64,000 nt of DNA from Leptolyngbyaceae cyanobacterium JSC-12 (GTDB lineage Bacteria > Cyanobacteriota > Cyanobacteriia > Leptolyngbyales > Leptolyngbyaceae): the NCBI GenBank assembly GCA_000309945.1, contig CM001633.1:3312199-3376198 (forward strand), in the 5' to 3' direction. The notes below the pieces were generated by a model. That model ran no database searches and was not told the DNA's origin. It worked only from the letters and a program-made list of their open reading frames with translations. The position numbers and the translations under genes are program-made. Positions 1 through 9,044 of this stretch are shown piece by piece. Each line of letters starts with the position of its first letter. Within the stretch, counting starts at the first letter, position 1.

Positions 1-97
1 CGGACTTGAACAAGATTGAGAAGTTTTGGGCGCGGTTGAAACATTACCTGCGCAAGTCCCTCCATCAGTTTCCAATGTTGTGGGATGCTGTCGATGA

Positions 98-1554
98 CAC
101 GACTTGGCAAGTTACCCAGAAAGGAAAAAGATAAGCAGAAAATGTAGGAGACGTTAGCCGTAGCCGTATCATGCTGCCCTTTGTCGCTGTGCCATCGACG
201 ATTGCTCAAGAGTTTGGGAAATATCGAGACCTGTTCTGCCGAGGCGCAGGCTTTGAGCAGGTGAGTCGCTATGTGACCGGATTGCTGTTGAGTGAGAACA
301 AAACCTTGCAAGGGATTGCCGGACAATGGGTAGCAGGTGGGGAGGTCGGCGGACGAAGAGCGATGCACGCAGCGGTGTTTGAGGCGGGCTGGAGGAGTTC
401 AGAGTTAATGTCCCATCATCGTGCTGTGATAGCCAAAGAGCATCAGGGGCGAGGGCGAGAAGTCATCAGTCTGGATTGGACGCTCAGCCATCACGATTGG
501 GGCAAGCAGATCTTTGGGGTGAAGCGATCCTATGATTATGTGGAACATCGGATGAGTTGCTTTCAAACGGTGGTGACGGCGACGATTGCGAACCGCCACC
601 TAATTGATGGGATTGACGTGGTGGTGCAGTTTCCAGATTTTTCAGTGGCAGAACGGGAGTATCTGAAGGTGACGGCAAAATCCCCACTATGACGATTTAG
701 ACCAAGTGCGAGAACGACTGATTGAGATGTTGCATTATCACAAGAATCGATTGGAGTATCGCAAACGCACCGAGATTGCCGTCGAGATTGTGCGCCAAGT
801 GGAAGCGGAAGGACAATTTCCCACCGCCGATTATGCGTTTGACAATGGGGTGTTGACTGTTGAGTTAACCACCATGATTGAGTCCGCAGGAAAACACTGG
901 GTGAGTGAAGTTGAAAGTTCTCGCAACATCTTGTGGAATGACCAATGGCAACGGGTAGATGCGATTGGTTTAGAACTCAGAATCCATCACCCAGAGAGCT
1001 TTCGCCCGATTCAAGTCACTTGCCGCAACGGCGAAACGAAACCGATTTGGGCATTTACCAAAGTCGTGCGCCTCAAGAAGTTTGGACGCAAGCGATTGGT
1101 CATCGTCCACGAGCAAGCAGATTTACAAGACCCACCTCGCTTCCTGCTCACCGATGCGTTGCATTGGGAAAGTGGGCGAGTCATGCAGACTTGGAGTTAT
1201 CGATGGTCCTGCGAGGTCTTTCATGAGGTGAGCAAACAGCACACCGGGCTAGAGTCGGCTCAGGTGCGGAACGAGGAAGCGGTCAACCGTCACTTCCGTC
1301 TTAGTTGCGTGGCGCAGTCGATTCTGCAACGGACTGCCTGTTCTGGCGCACAATCTGAACGATTTGAGTTTGCTCAAGGCAAGCAAACGGTGGGACAGAA
1401 GCTCTATACCCTCACTCGTCAAGCCTTTGATGATTTGCTGCAATTCATTGTGACGCGATGTTCTCACGGACATACAAATGAACAGATTTTACAAGCTCTC
1501 CTCCCCAGTTGATTGGCGATCGTTTTTTCTACTTCGGTAACTTGCCAAGTTGTG
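98..1554 (+). mobile_element. IS4/IS701-like insertion sequence, copy 1
   Basis: The element is 1457 bp, with terminal inverted repeats CAC(G/A)ACTTGGCAAGTTACC at 98-116 and, inverted, at 1536-1554. It is flanked by a direct 7-bp repeat TCGATGA (91-97 and 1555-1561). Removing one repeat restores the IS630 reading frame, which supports these ends and this target duplication. A second copy lies inverted at 9045-10500 and differs, as far as I read, by one base. The family is inferred from the transposase; I did not compare it with an IS database. Confidence 0.88.
171..1512 (+). pseudogene. IS4/IS701-like transposase, frameshifted copy
   Basis: This is the same transposase as at 9087-10427, but one extra C in the C-run at 682-685 (four C here, three in the other copy) shifts the frame after residue 171. 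The result is a 173-aa N-terminal piece with the first catalytic Asp (ISLDW) and a separate 268-aa piece with the remaining DDE motifs. The copy is probably inactive unless frameshifting rescues it. A sequencing error in a homopolymer is also possible. Confidence 0.85.
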
Positions 1555-1654
1555 TCGATGATGTCTTCAGAAAACTGTCCTGACTACCCCTTCATCTGCA
1601 ATAGGGGGATTAATCCCTGATCCTTCTCCAGGACTAGAGGATATGCAGTCCAAT

Positions 1655-4345
1655 TCACAAGCTATTCCCAATCAAAATAAAGGGTGCCCAATAGTAAGGG
1701 TGAGAGAAGGCAGATCTCGCTTGGTTTGCACGGCTTCCTGGCTCGACTCGCACTTCTACATCGATTCGTGCTGGGGCATCTTTGGCAGTAGCATTCTCCT
1801 TTAGGAAACTCAATTGTGCCTGACGCAGGGCTTCCGCCTTAGTCATTTTGCCTGTAGCCAGGTGTTTGTAAAACCGCTGCATCAGCAGACTGGTGCTGGC
1901 GTCGTTCACTAACCAGAGCGAGGCGATGACGGATTTGACATTCTGGGTGAGAAAGTAATAGCTCAGCCCTGCGACTTCAATCCCTTCCTTGTCCTGGCCG
2001 CCTTTAGCGGTTTCGCAGGCCGAAAGTACAGCCAGATGGATGCTGCCCAGGTCACTCAGGTTGCGGATATCCGGCACCTTGAGCGGCTGGCCATTGCCCA
2101 ATACCAGAAAGGACTGCTCCGGGTCTTCGGAGACAAATTTGCCGTGGGTCGCGATGTGCAGAATCCGATAGTCGATCAGGTTTTTGAAGGCGGACAGGGT
2201 AAAGGCCTGATTGAGCAACTCACTGCCAGGAAAGACGCCCTTGGGGTCGGTGGCCTTGCTGCGAACGATGGTGTCCAGCTCCTCAGGCACATTGGGCAGG
2301 GCGCTAAACCCAGCAACCGCATTGGAAAGGCCCAGGCCCAGCACCGCGTTCTGGGCGGGATTGGCCGAGAGTTTGTCCGTTGTGTTGGTGAGGCCAGCGG
2401 TGAGGATGGTGGAAAGGGTGAAGCGCTGGACCAGGTATTGCTTGCCGTCGTGAAGGGCGGCCAGAGGCATGTAGCGGGTGGAACGGTCCAGGGAAAACAC
2501 CAGGTTTTGAATGCCATTGGCATCGAGTTGGGGCCGCAGGGGCGCCACCAGCCAGCCATAGAGCTTCTGGCTGACCTGTTGCAGTTGCTTGACATTACTG
2601 CGGGGGGTTTCCAGCAGGGTGCGGAACTGGGTCACGGTCTCTGACAATTGCTTCCGGGTTACGGGAACTTCCCGACTGGCAAAGGTGACGGCTTCCTTGC
2701 CCGCCTGCACGCCATAGACCAGCCAGAGTTTATCTTCCAGCACCAGGGGATAGATCAGCACCGTCTTGGGCTGGGCTTTGACGATATTGGCCGCGGCCAC
2801 GGTCAGCTCTTGCTGTTGCAGTTGGGCCGGGTCTTGACTGCCCTGCTGGCGGATCAGCCGCCGCAACCGCTCTGCCTGCTGGTTAAACTGCTGGGTGGCG
2901 GCAGCCCGTTGAGCCAGCAGTTGCTCCCGTTCCGGGCAGCGGGGTTGCTGGCTTTCGCAGTCCGTCAACTTTAAGCCCAGGGCAATCAGGGTATCAAAGG
3001 GCGGCTTGACCGGGGCTTCCACCGCATTCAGGGGCACCCCTTTGGTGGCTCCGCCAGCCCGGGTATCGCGGGTAAAATCGCGCAATTCCTGAATTTTCAG
3101 GAGTTCCAACACCTGCTGGGCCTCCAGCACCCGCCCTTGGGCCAGCAGCAGATCGGCCAATGCCCGATAGGTGCCAGCGACGGTTTGGGTGTAGGACTCT
3201 TGCAACTGGCGGGAGAGGGGCTTCAATCCGGTGCGGATGGTTTCTACCACATTCACCGACTCTTTGTAGAAGAGAATCGCCAACTCCGGTTGTTGTTGTT
3301 TTTCCAGGGCAACCGCAATGTTGTTCAGCGCAATGCGCTCCCCATCCGGGTCTTTGAGTTCCCGCGCGATGGCTAAGTGTTGCTCGTGATAGGCGATCGC
3401 TTGGGGGTAGTTGCCCAGGGCACGGTAGGCAAGTCCCAGATTGCCCAGGGCATTGCCTTCGCCCAGGCGGTCTTGGATTTCCCGGGCGATGGCTAAATGT
3501 TGCTCCTGATAGGCGATGGCTTTGGGGTAGTTGCCCAGGGAGAAGTAGGCAACTCCCAGATTGCCCAGGGCATTGCCTTCGCCCAGGCGGTCTTTGAGTT
3601 CCCGCGCGATGGCTAAACTTTGCTCCTGATAGGCGATCGCTTTGGGGTAGTTGCCCAGAGCACGGTAGGCATTGCCCAGATTGCCCAGGGCCTTGCCTTC
3701 GCCCAGGCGGTCTTTGAGTTCCCGCGCGATCGCTAAACGTTGCTCCTGATAGGCGATGGCTTTGGGGTAGTTGCCCAGGGAGAAGTAGGCATTGCCCAGA
3801 TTGCCCAGGGCATTGCCTTCGCCCAGGCGGTCTTTGATTTCCCGCAAGATAGCCAACGCCTGCTCGTGATAGGCGATCGCTTGGGGGTAGTTGCCCAGGG
3901 AGAAGTAGGCATTGCCCAGATTGCCCAGGGATTGGCCTTCGCCCTGGCGGTCTTTGATTTCCCGCAAGATAGCCAACGCCTGCTCGTGATAGGCGATCGC
4001 TTGGGGGTAGTTGCCCAGGGCGTGGTAGGCAAGTCCCAGATTGCCCAGGGCGTTGCCTTCGCCCTGGCGGTCTTGGATTTGCCGATAGAGGCTCAATGCC
4101 TGTTGCCAGGATTGCAAGGCCGCTTCAAACTGGCTGGTCTGGAATTGCTCAATGCCCTGCTGCAAGAGGCGGTCTGCCTCGGCTTTGCGGCGGTCGGTTT
4201 GGGCGATTCGCCCTGGCTGCTGGTTGCCAAGATCGGCCGCGATGGCGCCTTCCACTACACCAGGCACCATCCCAGCGGAAATTGAGGAACTCAGACACAG
4301 GCCAAGCGTGGCAAAAGTCAAGCGAACAGACTTGCGGCGCTGCAT
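1655..4345 (-). CDS. Exported TPR-CHAT caspase-like protein A
   Basis: About 896 aa from the ATG at 4345. I prefer this start because MQRRKSVRLTFATLGLCLSS then begins a signal peptide. The N-terminal half has about eight TPR-like units, six of them near-identical 40-residue repeats built on GEGNALGNLGxAYxxLGNYPKAIAYxEQ. The C-terminal half is a CHAT domain (clan CD peptidase fold) with the His motif HIATHG and the Cys motif VLSACETAKGG, so the catalytic dyad is present. CHAT proteins of this architecture are common in cyanobacteria. Some relatives act as proteases released by a partner through the TPR region, but the substrate here is unknown. It lies between two inverted IS copies with a second paralogue 1.9 kb away. 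Confidence 0.88.
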   Translation of the reverse strand: MQRRKSVRLTFATLGLCLSSSISAGMVPGVVEGAIAADLGNQQPGRIAQTDRRKAEADRLLQQGIEQFQTSQFEAALQSWQQALSLYRQIQDRQGEGNALGNLGLAYHALGNYPQAIAYHEQALAILREIKDRQGEGQSLGNLGNAYFSLGNYPQAIAYHEQALAILREIKDRLGEGNALGNLGNAYFSLGNYPKAIAYQEQRLAIARELKDRLGEGKALGNLGNAYRALGNYPKAIAYQEQSLAIARELKDRLGEGNALGNLGVAYFSLGNYPKAIAYQEQHLAIAREIQDRLGEGNALGNLGLAYRALGNYPQAIAYHEQHLAIARELKDPDGERIALNNIAVALEKQQQPELAILFYKESVNVVETIRTGLKPLSRQLQESYTQTVAGTYRALADLLLAQGRVLEAQQVLELLKIQELRDFTRDTRAGGATKGVPLNAVEAPVKPPFDTLIALGLKLTDCESQQPRCPEREQLLAQRAAATQQFNQQAERLRRLIRQQGSQDPAQLQQQELTVAAANIVKAQPKTVLIYPLVLEDKLWLVYGVQAGKEAVTFASREVPVTRKQLSETVTQFRTLLETPRSNVKQLQQVSQKLYGWLVAPLRPQLDANGIQNLVFSLDRSTRYMPLAALHDGKQYLVQRFTLSTILTAGLTNTTDKLSANPAQNAVLGLGLSNAVAGFSALPNVPEELDTIVRSKATDPKGVFPGSELLNQAFTLSAFKNLIDYRILHIATHGKFVSEDPEQSFLVLGNGQPLKVPDIRNLSDLGSIHLAVLSACETAKGGQDKEGIEVAGLSYYFLTQNVKSVIASLWLVNDASTSLLMQRFYKHLATGKMTKAEALRQAQLSFLKENATAKDAPARIDVEVRVEPGSRANQARSAFSHPYYWAPFILIGNSL
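3343..4062 (-). repeat. Six tandem 120-bp TPR-coding units in protein A
   Basis: The 120-bp unit, recognisable from the plus-strand string attgcccagggcattgcctt, recurs six times with few differences, many of them silent. The boundaries are approximate. Near identity at DNA level suggests recent expansion or conversion. The same unit type is found in the neighbouring TPR-CHAT gene. Confidence 0.85.
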
Positions 4346-4566
4346 CCAGAACCCCCCCCCGGTGGAGAAACTCATCAACAATCTATCACTCTCGCCCAGG
4401 GGAGGTTATGCACAAATTGAGCAGGTTAGACCTTTACAGTGGACGATAGCGAACTGAGTAAGCCAGATTTTCAAGTTCTCCCACCTGAGCAATCCTTCTA
4501 AGTCTCTGATGCAATCTCCAGGTTACTAACAGTTGATGGGCATAGATTCACCTGGGACATCTTGCC

Positions 4567-4594
4567 CCCCTGCTCCCAACTCTGGGAGCAGGGG
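4567..4594. repeat. 12-bp inverted repeat in the 4346-4806 gap
   Basis: CCCCTGCTCCCA and TGGGAGCAGGGG are perfectly complementary around a 4-base loop. No T-run follows on either strand, so it is not a clear terminator. The rest of the 460-bp gap between the divergent TPR-CHAT A and Uma2 genes shows no further gene. It presumably holds both promoters. Confidence 0.6.
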
Positions 4595-4772
4595 CTGGGG
4601 GATGAGGGGGAGCGGCGGTGAAACATGTGCCGCCGCGTTGTTTACAATAAGGGCTGTCTACCCTGTTGATTGCAAGTAAGCCTTGCCGCAGCCCAATCGG
4701 CTACTGATGGTTAAGGGAGGTGTAATGAGAACCCTCGCTGAATGCCGCTAGCAGTGATGCCAGCCAGCTCAA

Positions 4773-4802
4773 TCTATCTGAGGTCAGTCTATCTGAGGTC
4801 AA
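4773..4802 (+). repeat. Two tandem 15-bp repeats carrying GAGG motifs
   Basis: TCTATCTGAGGTCAG is directly followed by TCTATCTGAGGTCAA. The second unit supplies the GAGG ribosome-binding site (4795-4798), eight bases before the Uma2 ATG at 4807. The first unit carries a second GAGG 15 bases upstream. Confidence 0.7.
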
Positions 4803-4806
4803 TGCT

Positions 4807-5379
4807 ATGTCGGTTACTACCAAGCCCATGACCCTTGAGGAATACCTGAACTATGACGATGGCACCGATACCCGCTACGAGCTGGTCAACGGGGAACTGA
4901 TTACCATGCCACCAGAGAGTCGCCTGAACGTCAAAATTGCCATCTTTCTGCTGACCCAGTTTGTTCGCCTGGGCATTCCTGAAAACCAGGTCGCAATGAA
5001 AACACAAATTGCTGTGAGCGGATTGCGGGCTACAGTCAGGGAGCCTGATTTGATGGTGTTGTCAGAAGCGGCTGCGTCCTCCTTGGAGGGAGCCAGACAA
5101 TCTCTCATTACCCACGATATGCCGCCGCCGTTGCTGGTGGTGGAAGTCGTTAGCCCCGGGCAGGAGAACCAGGATTATCGCTACAAGCGCACGGAGTACG
5201 CGGGACGGCACATTCCTGAATATTGGATTGTAGACCCGATCGCCCAGAAAGTGACCATCCTGGAATGGGTGGATGGACTGTATGAAGAGCAGGTTTACCA
5301 GGGGGATACGGCGATCGTCTCACCGCTGTTCCCGACGTTGAGTTTGACGGCGGCAACCGTTCTCAGTGCCGGATGTTAA
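4807..5379 (+). CDS. Uma2 family (DUF820) putative endonuclease
   Basis: A 190-aa protein with the complete Uma2 layout: N-terminal [20 protein letters not shown], the PDLMVLS acidic motif near residue 80, then LVVEVVSPG and [19 protein letters not shown]. This family has a PD-(D/E)XK nuclease fold and is abundant in cyanobacteria, often as many divergent copies. Nuclease activity is inferred from the fold and the biological role is not known. The start is supported by GAGG eight bases upstream. The gene is convergent with the DUF4058 gene and lies between the two IS copies. Confidence 0.85.
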   Translation: MSVTTKPMTLEEYLNYDDGTDTRYELVNGELITMPPESRLNVKIAIFLLTQFVRLGIPENQVAMKTQIAVSGLRATVREPDLMVLSEAAASSLEGARQSLITHDMPPPLLVVEVVSPGQENQDYRYKRTEYAGRHIPEYWIVDPIAQKVTILEWVDGLYEEQVYQGDTAIVSPLFPTLSLTAATVLSAGC

Positions 5380-5407
5380 TAGGGAGAACCGGAAACGGGG
5401 CATTCTG

Positions 5408-6199
5408 CTATCCCTTGCCAGCGTTGGAGGCTATGCACTGTTGCACCCAGAGGCGATCGCCCTCTGACAACGGCGGTTCTGGCACTGGTTGGGTGTAGTC
5501 AACCCGTAGATCGAAATTGCCCTGCTCATAAACAGTGTGCAACAGTGGTTGTAAATCCACCATCAGCGGGCTATCTTCTGGCTTTAAGGGCAGGGAAAAG
5601 CTGGGAATGCGATCGCGCAGATTGAAGCCATACAACTCTGCCTGGGGGCGTTGGGCCGCATCACTCACCAAAATGCGATAATCCCAAACGCCCCTCACGC
5701 CTGACACTGGCATAGGCTGGAAGGCCCGCAGTAAATCAATTTCCACCAGGTGGGTTTGACTCTCAACAATTGCCTGCCGTTTCTTCAGATAGCTGATGCG
5801 TCCATCCCCCCGCTTATTTTTAGGCGATAGCACCTCAATTACAGTGATGACCTCATGGGTTTTCACCGTGCGCACTTCTAGAAACCGTTCTTTCACTGCG
5901 ATTGGCTCTGCCAGTTGCACCCGTTGAGGTTGTGGCTGAGGAATTTCAACGGTGGCAAGGGTAGCCGTTGCAGCTTGACCCTGGGTGGTTGAGGCAAACA
6001 CGATGGCGTCTGGAATGCCGACCAACACCCCGTCCGATTCATCTTCCAAGTAGGTTCGGGTTTCAATGGCCGCATAGTATTTGGGGCGGAGTCGTGCCCC
6101 CAGATCATTGGCAAGTGCCACAATCAGGCGATTATGTACCTCTCTCCAGATAAAAGCGTCTTCTAGATAGGGATTCATCCCTGGAAAGGGCGAGGGCAT
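5408..6199 (-). CDS. DUF4058 family protein
   Basis: About 263 aa. It starts MPSPFPGMNPYLED, the typical beginning of cyanobacterial DUF4058 proteins, and contains the conserved IEVLSPKNKRGDGRISYLKKR stretch in the middle, which resembles a nuclease-like core. The function of the family is not established. I prefer the ATG at 6199 over 6208 because GGA lies about nine bases upstream. It ends close to the Uma2 gene on the other strand. Uma2 and DUF4058 genes are both frequent in cyanobacterial accessory regions. Confidence 0.82.
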   Translation of the reverse strand: MPSPFPGMNPYLEDAFIWREVHNRLIVALANDLGARLRPKYYAAIETRTYLEDESDGVLVGIPDAIVFASTTQGQAATATLATVEIPQPQPQRVQLAEPIAVKERFLEVRTVKTHEVITVIEVLSPKNKRGDGRISYLKKRQAIVESQTHLVEIDLLRAFQPMPVSGVRGVWDYRILVSDAAQRPQAELYGFNLRDRIPSFSLPLKPEDSPLMVDLQPLLHTVYEQGNFDLRVDYTQPVPEPPLSEGDRLWVQQCIASNAGKG

Positions 6200-6244
6200 T
6201 GTTGTCATTCCAAGTGGCTGGTGTCCTCAGTATATCGCTGGTGC

Positions 6245-8917
6245 CTACTCCGCCTCTCCGATTAAGGTAAAGGCTGCCCAATGAAGTGGATCAGAGTATT
6301 TTTGTTTGGTCGTCAGCATTGCCTGTCGCAGAGCCTGCGCTTTATCGTTGGTTGTTCTCAAGTTCTTGTAAAACTCCGTCATCAGAAATGCCGTCGAGTC
6401 ATCGGGAACTTTCCATAAAGACACGACGATACTGGGCACACCCGCCGTAATCAACGATCGCGACAACCCAATTACCCCATCGCCGGTAATCGTGCCCCGT
6501 CCCGTATCGCAGGCACTCAAGACCACCAGTTCCGCATTCAGCCTCATATCCAGGATTTCGGCGGCGGTGAGTAAGCCATCGTTGAGTTCCCCAGTGCCAG
6601 CAGGAGCCAGAGCGATCGCCCCCGGCACCCCCAAGCCTTTGGTGTCATCCAATAATCCATGGGTGGCCAGGTGAATGATGCGGGCCTGCGGCATTTGTTG
6701 GGCGATCGCGGCTTTCGTTGCCTGCGCTCCAGTGATGGCTTGGGTGTTGAACAGTTTGGCAATTTCCAACGCCTCCTGCTTGGCTCCCGGCAGATCAGAC
6801 AACTGCACAGGCGTATCCCCCAGTTGTGTCACCACCTTGGGCATCGTCGGATTCCCGACAATCAACGCATTTTGCATTTTGCGTTTTGAATGTTGCATCG
6901 CCTGCCGTTGCTGCCGGGTCAATTCCAATACTTGAATCGACGGTGCCGTGAGGATGGTGTGTTGCTCAATCAAGGCTGTGCCCCTGGCATCCAGCAAAGC
7001 CGGAAAAGGAACCAGAAAGAGCTCACCCTGCGGCATGAAAATCACCCGCTGATTGGGGTCTTGGGGCAGCAGATCGGCGATCGGGGCAATCAATAACCCA
7101 TGCAGTTGCTTCAGATTGCGCGTCTGCTGGGCTTGCAGGCGTTGCACCTGCTCTGGTGTCTGGGCAACCCACACATCTGACCGCCCCCTGGCACCCATCG
7201 CCTCCCGGCTGTGCACTACCAGATCTGCCAGGGATGAATTTTGCTGCTGCCACAAAGGTTTCAGATCCACTGTGCGGAAGCCGATTTCTCCCGTGGGCGG
7301 AATCACCCAGATGTAAAGTTCAGACTGGCGAGCTTCTTGTTTATCCCGAATCTTGAACTCGTCGAAGATTATGGAATACTGTACCAGAGTTGCATTTTGC
7401 GCCTTGGCAATCTGTTGAATCTGAGCAACGGATGGGGAAACCGCTAAAGCCGAACGAGCCGCCTGTTTCTCCGTTTCCGCCACTTTAGCATCCGTTGCCA
7501 TCCGCTGCGCCAACAACTCCACAAACGCCCTGGCCCGTCCCCGCTCAGCAATTTCTAATGCCCTATTCGTCTTGTTTTGCGCCACTAGAACTCGCTGCAA
7601 GGTGCGATAGGTGCGAGCTTGCTGTTCAAAGATGGAGATTTTTTGGGCATCATTGCCCACCCCGGTTTGGCGCAACAACTCCCAAACGGCAATGCCATCG
7701 AAGAGGGTCTTCTCAGCAGCAGTCAATTTGCCCGATTTCAAGAGGGCCAGTCCCAGATTGTTCAGGGATCGGCCTTCGCCCTCGCGGTTTTGGATTGCCC
7801 GCGCGATCGCTAAACTTTGCTCGTGATAGGCGATCGCTTGGGGGTAGTTGTCCAGGGAGAAGTAGGCATTGCCCAGATTGCCCAGGGCATTGCCTTCGCC
7901 CCGGCGGTCTTTGATTTCCCGCGCGATCGCTAAACGTTGCTCGTGATAGGCGATCGCTTTGGGGTAGTTGCCCAGGGCGTCGTAGGCATTGCCCAGATTG
8001 CCCAGGGCATTGCCTTCGCCCTGGCGGTCTTTGATTTCCCGCGCGATCGCTAAACTCTGCTTTTGATACTCAATTGCTTTGGCATAGTCGCCGAGAGAAA
8101 AGTAAGCAATGCCCAGACTGCCCAGAGACTGACCTTCTCCGTGGCGGTCTTTGATTTCCTGCACGATCGCTAACCGTTGTTCATGATACTCGATCGCTTT
8201 GCCATAGTTGCCCACCGCATGATAAGCAATGCTCAGATTGCCCAGGGCAGTGCTTTCGCCGAGACGGTCTTTGATTTCTCGCGCAATCGCTAAATACTGT
8301 TCGTTAAGCTCAATCGCTTTGGCATGGTTGCCCACAGCATGGTAAGCAAGTCCCAGATTGCCTAGGGATTGGCTTTCGTTCTGGCGATCTTTGATTTCCC
8401 GCGCAATCGCTAAAGTTTGAGCCAGATATTCAATCGCTTTGGCATAGTTGCCCACAGCCCCGTAAGCAATGCCTAGATTGCCCAGGGCATTGCCTTCCCC
8501 CCGTCGGTCTTTGATTTCCCGCGCGATCGCTAAACGTTGCTCCTGATAGGCGATCGCTTTGCCATAGTTGCTCAGAGAGAAGTAAGCCAGTCCCAAATTG
8601 CCCAGGGCGTTTCCTTCCCCTAATCGGTCTTTGATTTCCCGATAAATCTGTAACGCCTGCTGCCAGGAATTAAAGGCGGATTCAAACTGACTGGTTTGAT
8701 ATTGCTGGATGCCTCGTTGAAGCAAGCGATCCGCCTCGGCTTTGCGATCTTGTGTGATTTGGGCAGTGGCGGGGCGGAGAAGAGGGGAGGTAGGAAAGAG
8801 GAGAGATATAGAGAAGATGGGGAGGTGGGGGAGGAGTAATAGGAACCATAGGAAGCGGCTCTGCCTGCTGCGGTTCGTGAGCCTCGCCGATCGACCTTCT
8901 GTCTTCTGCCTGCTCAT
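6245..8917 (-). CDS. Exported TPR-CHAT caspase-like protein B
   Basis: About 890 aa from the ATG at 8917. The N-terminus has a basic stretch followed by the hydrophobic segment FLWFLLLLPHLPIFSISLLF, a signal peptide or anchor. About nine 40-residue TPR units follow, then a helical linker. The C-terminal CHAT domain has the His motif HLATHGLLDD and the Cys motif VVLSACDTGRGT, so both catalytic residues are present. The order and repeat type match protein A, but the linker and CHAT sequence are clearly different, so the two are diverged paralogues rather than a fresh duplication. No dedicated substrate gene is recognisable beside it. Confidence 0.88.
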   Translation of the reverse strand: MSRQKTEGRSARLTNRSRQSRFLWFLLLLPHLPIFSISLLFPTSPLLRPATAQITQDRKAEADRLLQRGIQQYQTSQFESAFNSWQQALQIYREIKDRLGEGNALGNLGLAYFSLSNYGKAIAYQEQRLAIAREIKDRRGEGNALGNLGIAYGAVGNYAKAIEYLAQTLAIAREIKDRQNESQSLGNLGLAYHAVGNHAKAIELNEQYLAIAREIKDRLGESTALGNLSIAYHAVGNYGKAIEYHEQRLAIVQEIKDRHGEGQSLGSLGIAYFSLGDYAKAIEYQKQSLAIAREIKDRQGEGNALGNLGNAYDALGNYPKAIAYHEQRLAIAREIKDRRGEGNALGNLGNAYFSLDNYPQAIAYHEQSLAIARAIQNREGEGRSLNNLGLALLKSGKLTAAEKTLFDGIAVWELLRQTGVGNDAQKISIFEQQARTYRTLQRVLVAQNKTNRALEIAERGRARAFVELLAQRMATDAKVAETEKQAARSALAVSPSVAQIQQIAKAQNATLVQYSIIFDEFKIRDKQEARQSELYIWVIPPTGEIGFRTVDLKPLWQQQNSSLADLVVHSREAMGARGRSDVWVAQTPEQVQRLQAQQTRNLKQLHGLLIAPIADLLPQDPNQRVIFMPQGELFLVPFPALLDARGTALIEQHTILTAPSIQVLELTRQQRQAMQHSKRKMQNALIVGNPTMPKVVTQLGDTPVQLSDLPGAKQEALEIAKLFNTQAITGAQATKAAIAQQMPQARIIHLATHGLLDDTKGLGVPGAIALAPAGTGELNDGLLTAAEILDMRLNAELVVLSACDTGRGTITGDGVIGLSRSLITAGVPSIVVSLWKVPDDSTAFLMTEFYKNLRTTNDKAQALRQAMLTTKQKYSDPLHWAAFTLIGEAE
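7780..8620 (-). repeat. Seven tandem 120-bp TPR-coding units in protein B
   Basis: The units at the 3' side of the array (low coordinates) match those of gene A most closely, for example the GNYPKAIAYHEQRLAIAREIKDR type. Units toward the N-terminus are more varied. This gradient suggests that conversion or expansion has acted on part of the array. Ends are approximate. Confidence 0.8.
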
Positions 8918-9044
8918 CCGGGGGCGCATGGTGAAATTCTCCTGGGGTAATAGTTCATCGAATCTTTGGATTCTGCCGTCTGGTGCAAGATGACGTGGTA
9001 TGACACTCAGGAGTTTCGATCACAGAGACGGTTAAGCGATTGAA

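Larger units (their letters stand above)
3..1583 (+). pseudogene. IS630-type transposase 3' end, interrupted by an IS
   Basis: Codons from position 3 read DLNKIEKFWARLKHYLR and on to WDAVDD, the usual C-terminal region of IS630-family DDE transposases. The frame is broken at 97 by the inserted element. If the insert and one copy of the 7-bp duplication TCGATGA are removed, the frame continues at 1562 as VFRKLS and stops at 1583. The old gene therefore lost only its last few codons from the reading frame. The 5' part lies outside the window, so its original activity cannot be judged. Confidence 0.8.

Noticed and set aside
2036-2644. Plus-strand open frame of 202 codons opposite TPR-CHAT A
   Set aside because: It is a shadow of the GC-rich CHAT coding sequence, with no motif and no ribosome-binding site.
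3343-4062. CRISPR-like array
   Set aside because: The 120-bp units are contiguous coding TPR repeats without spacers.
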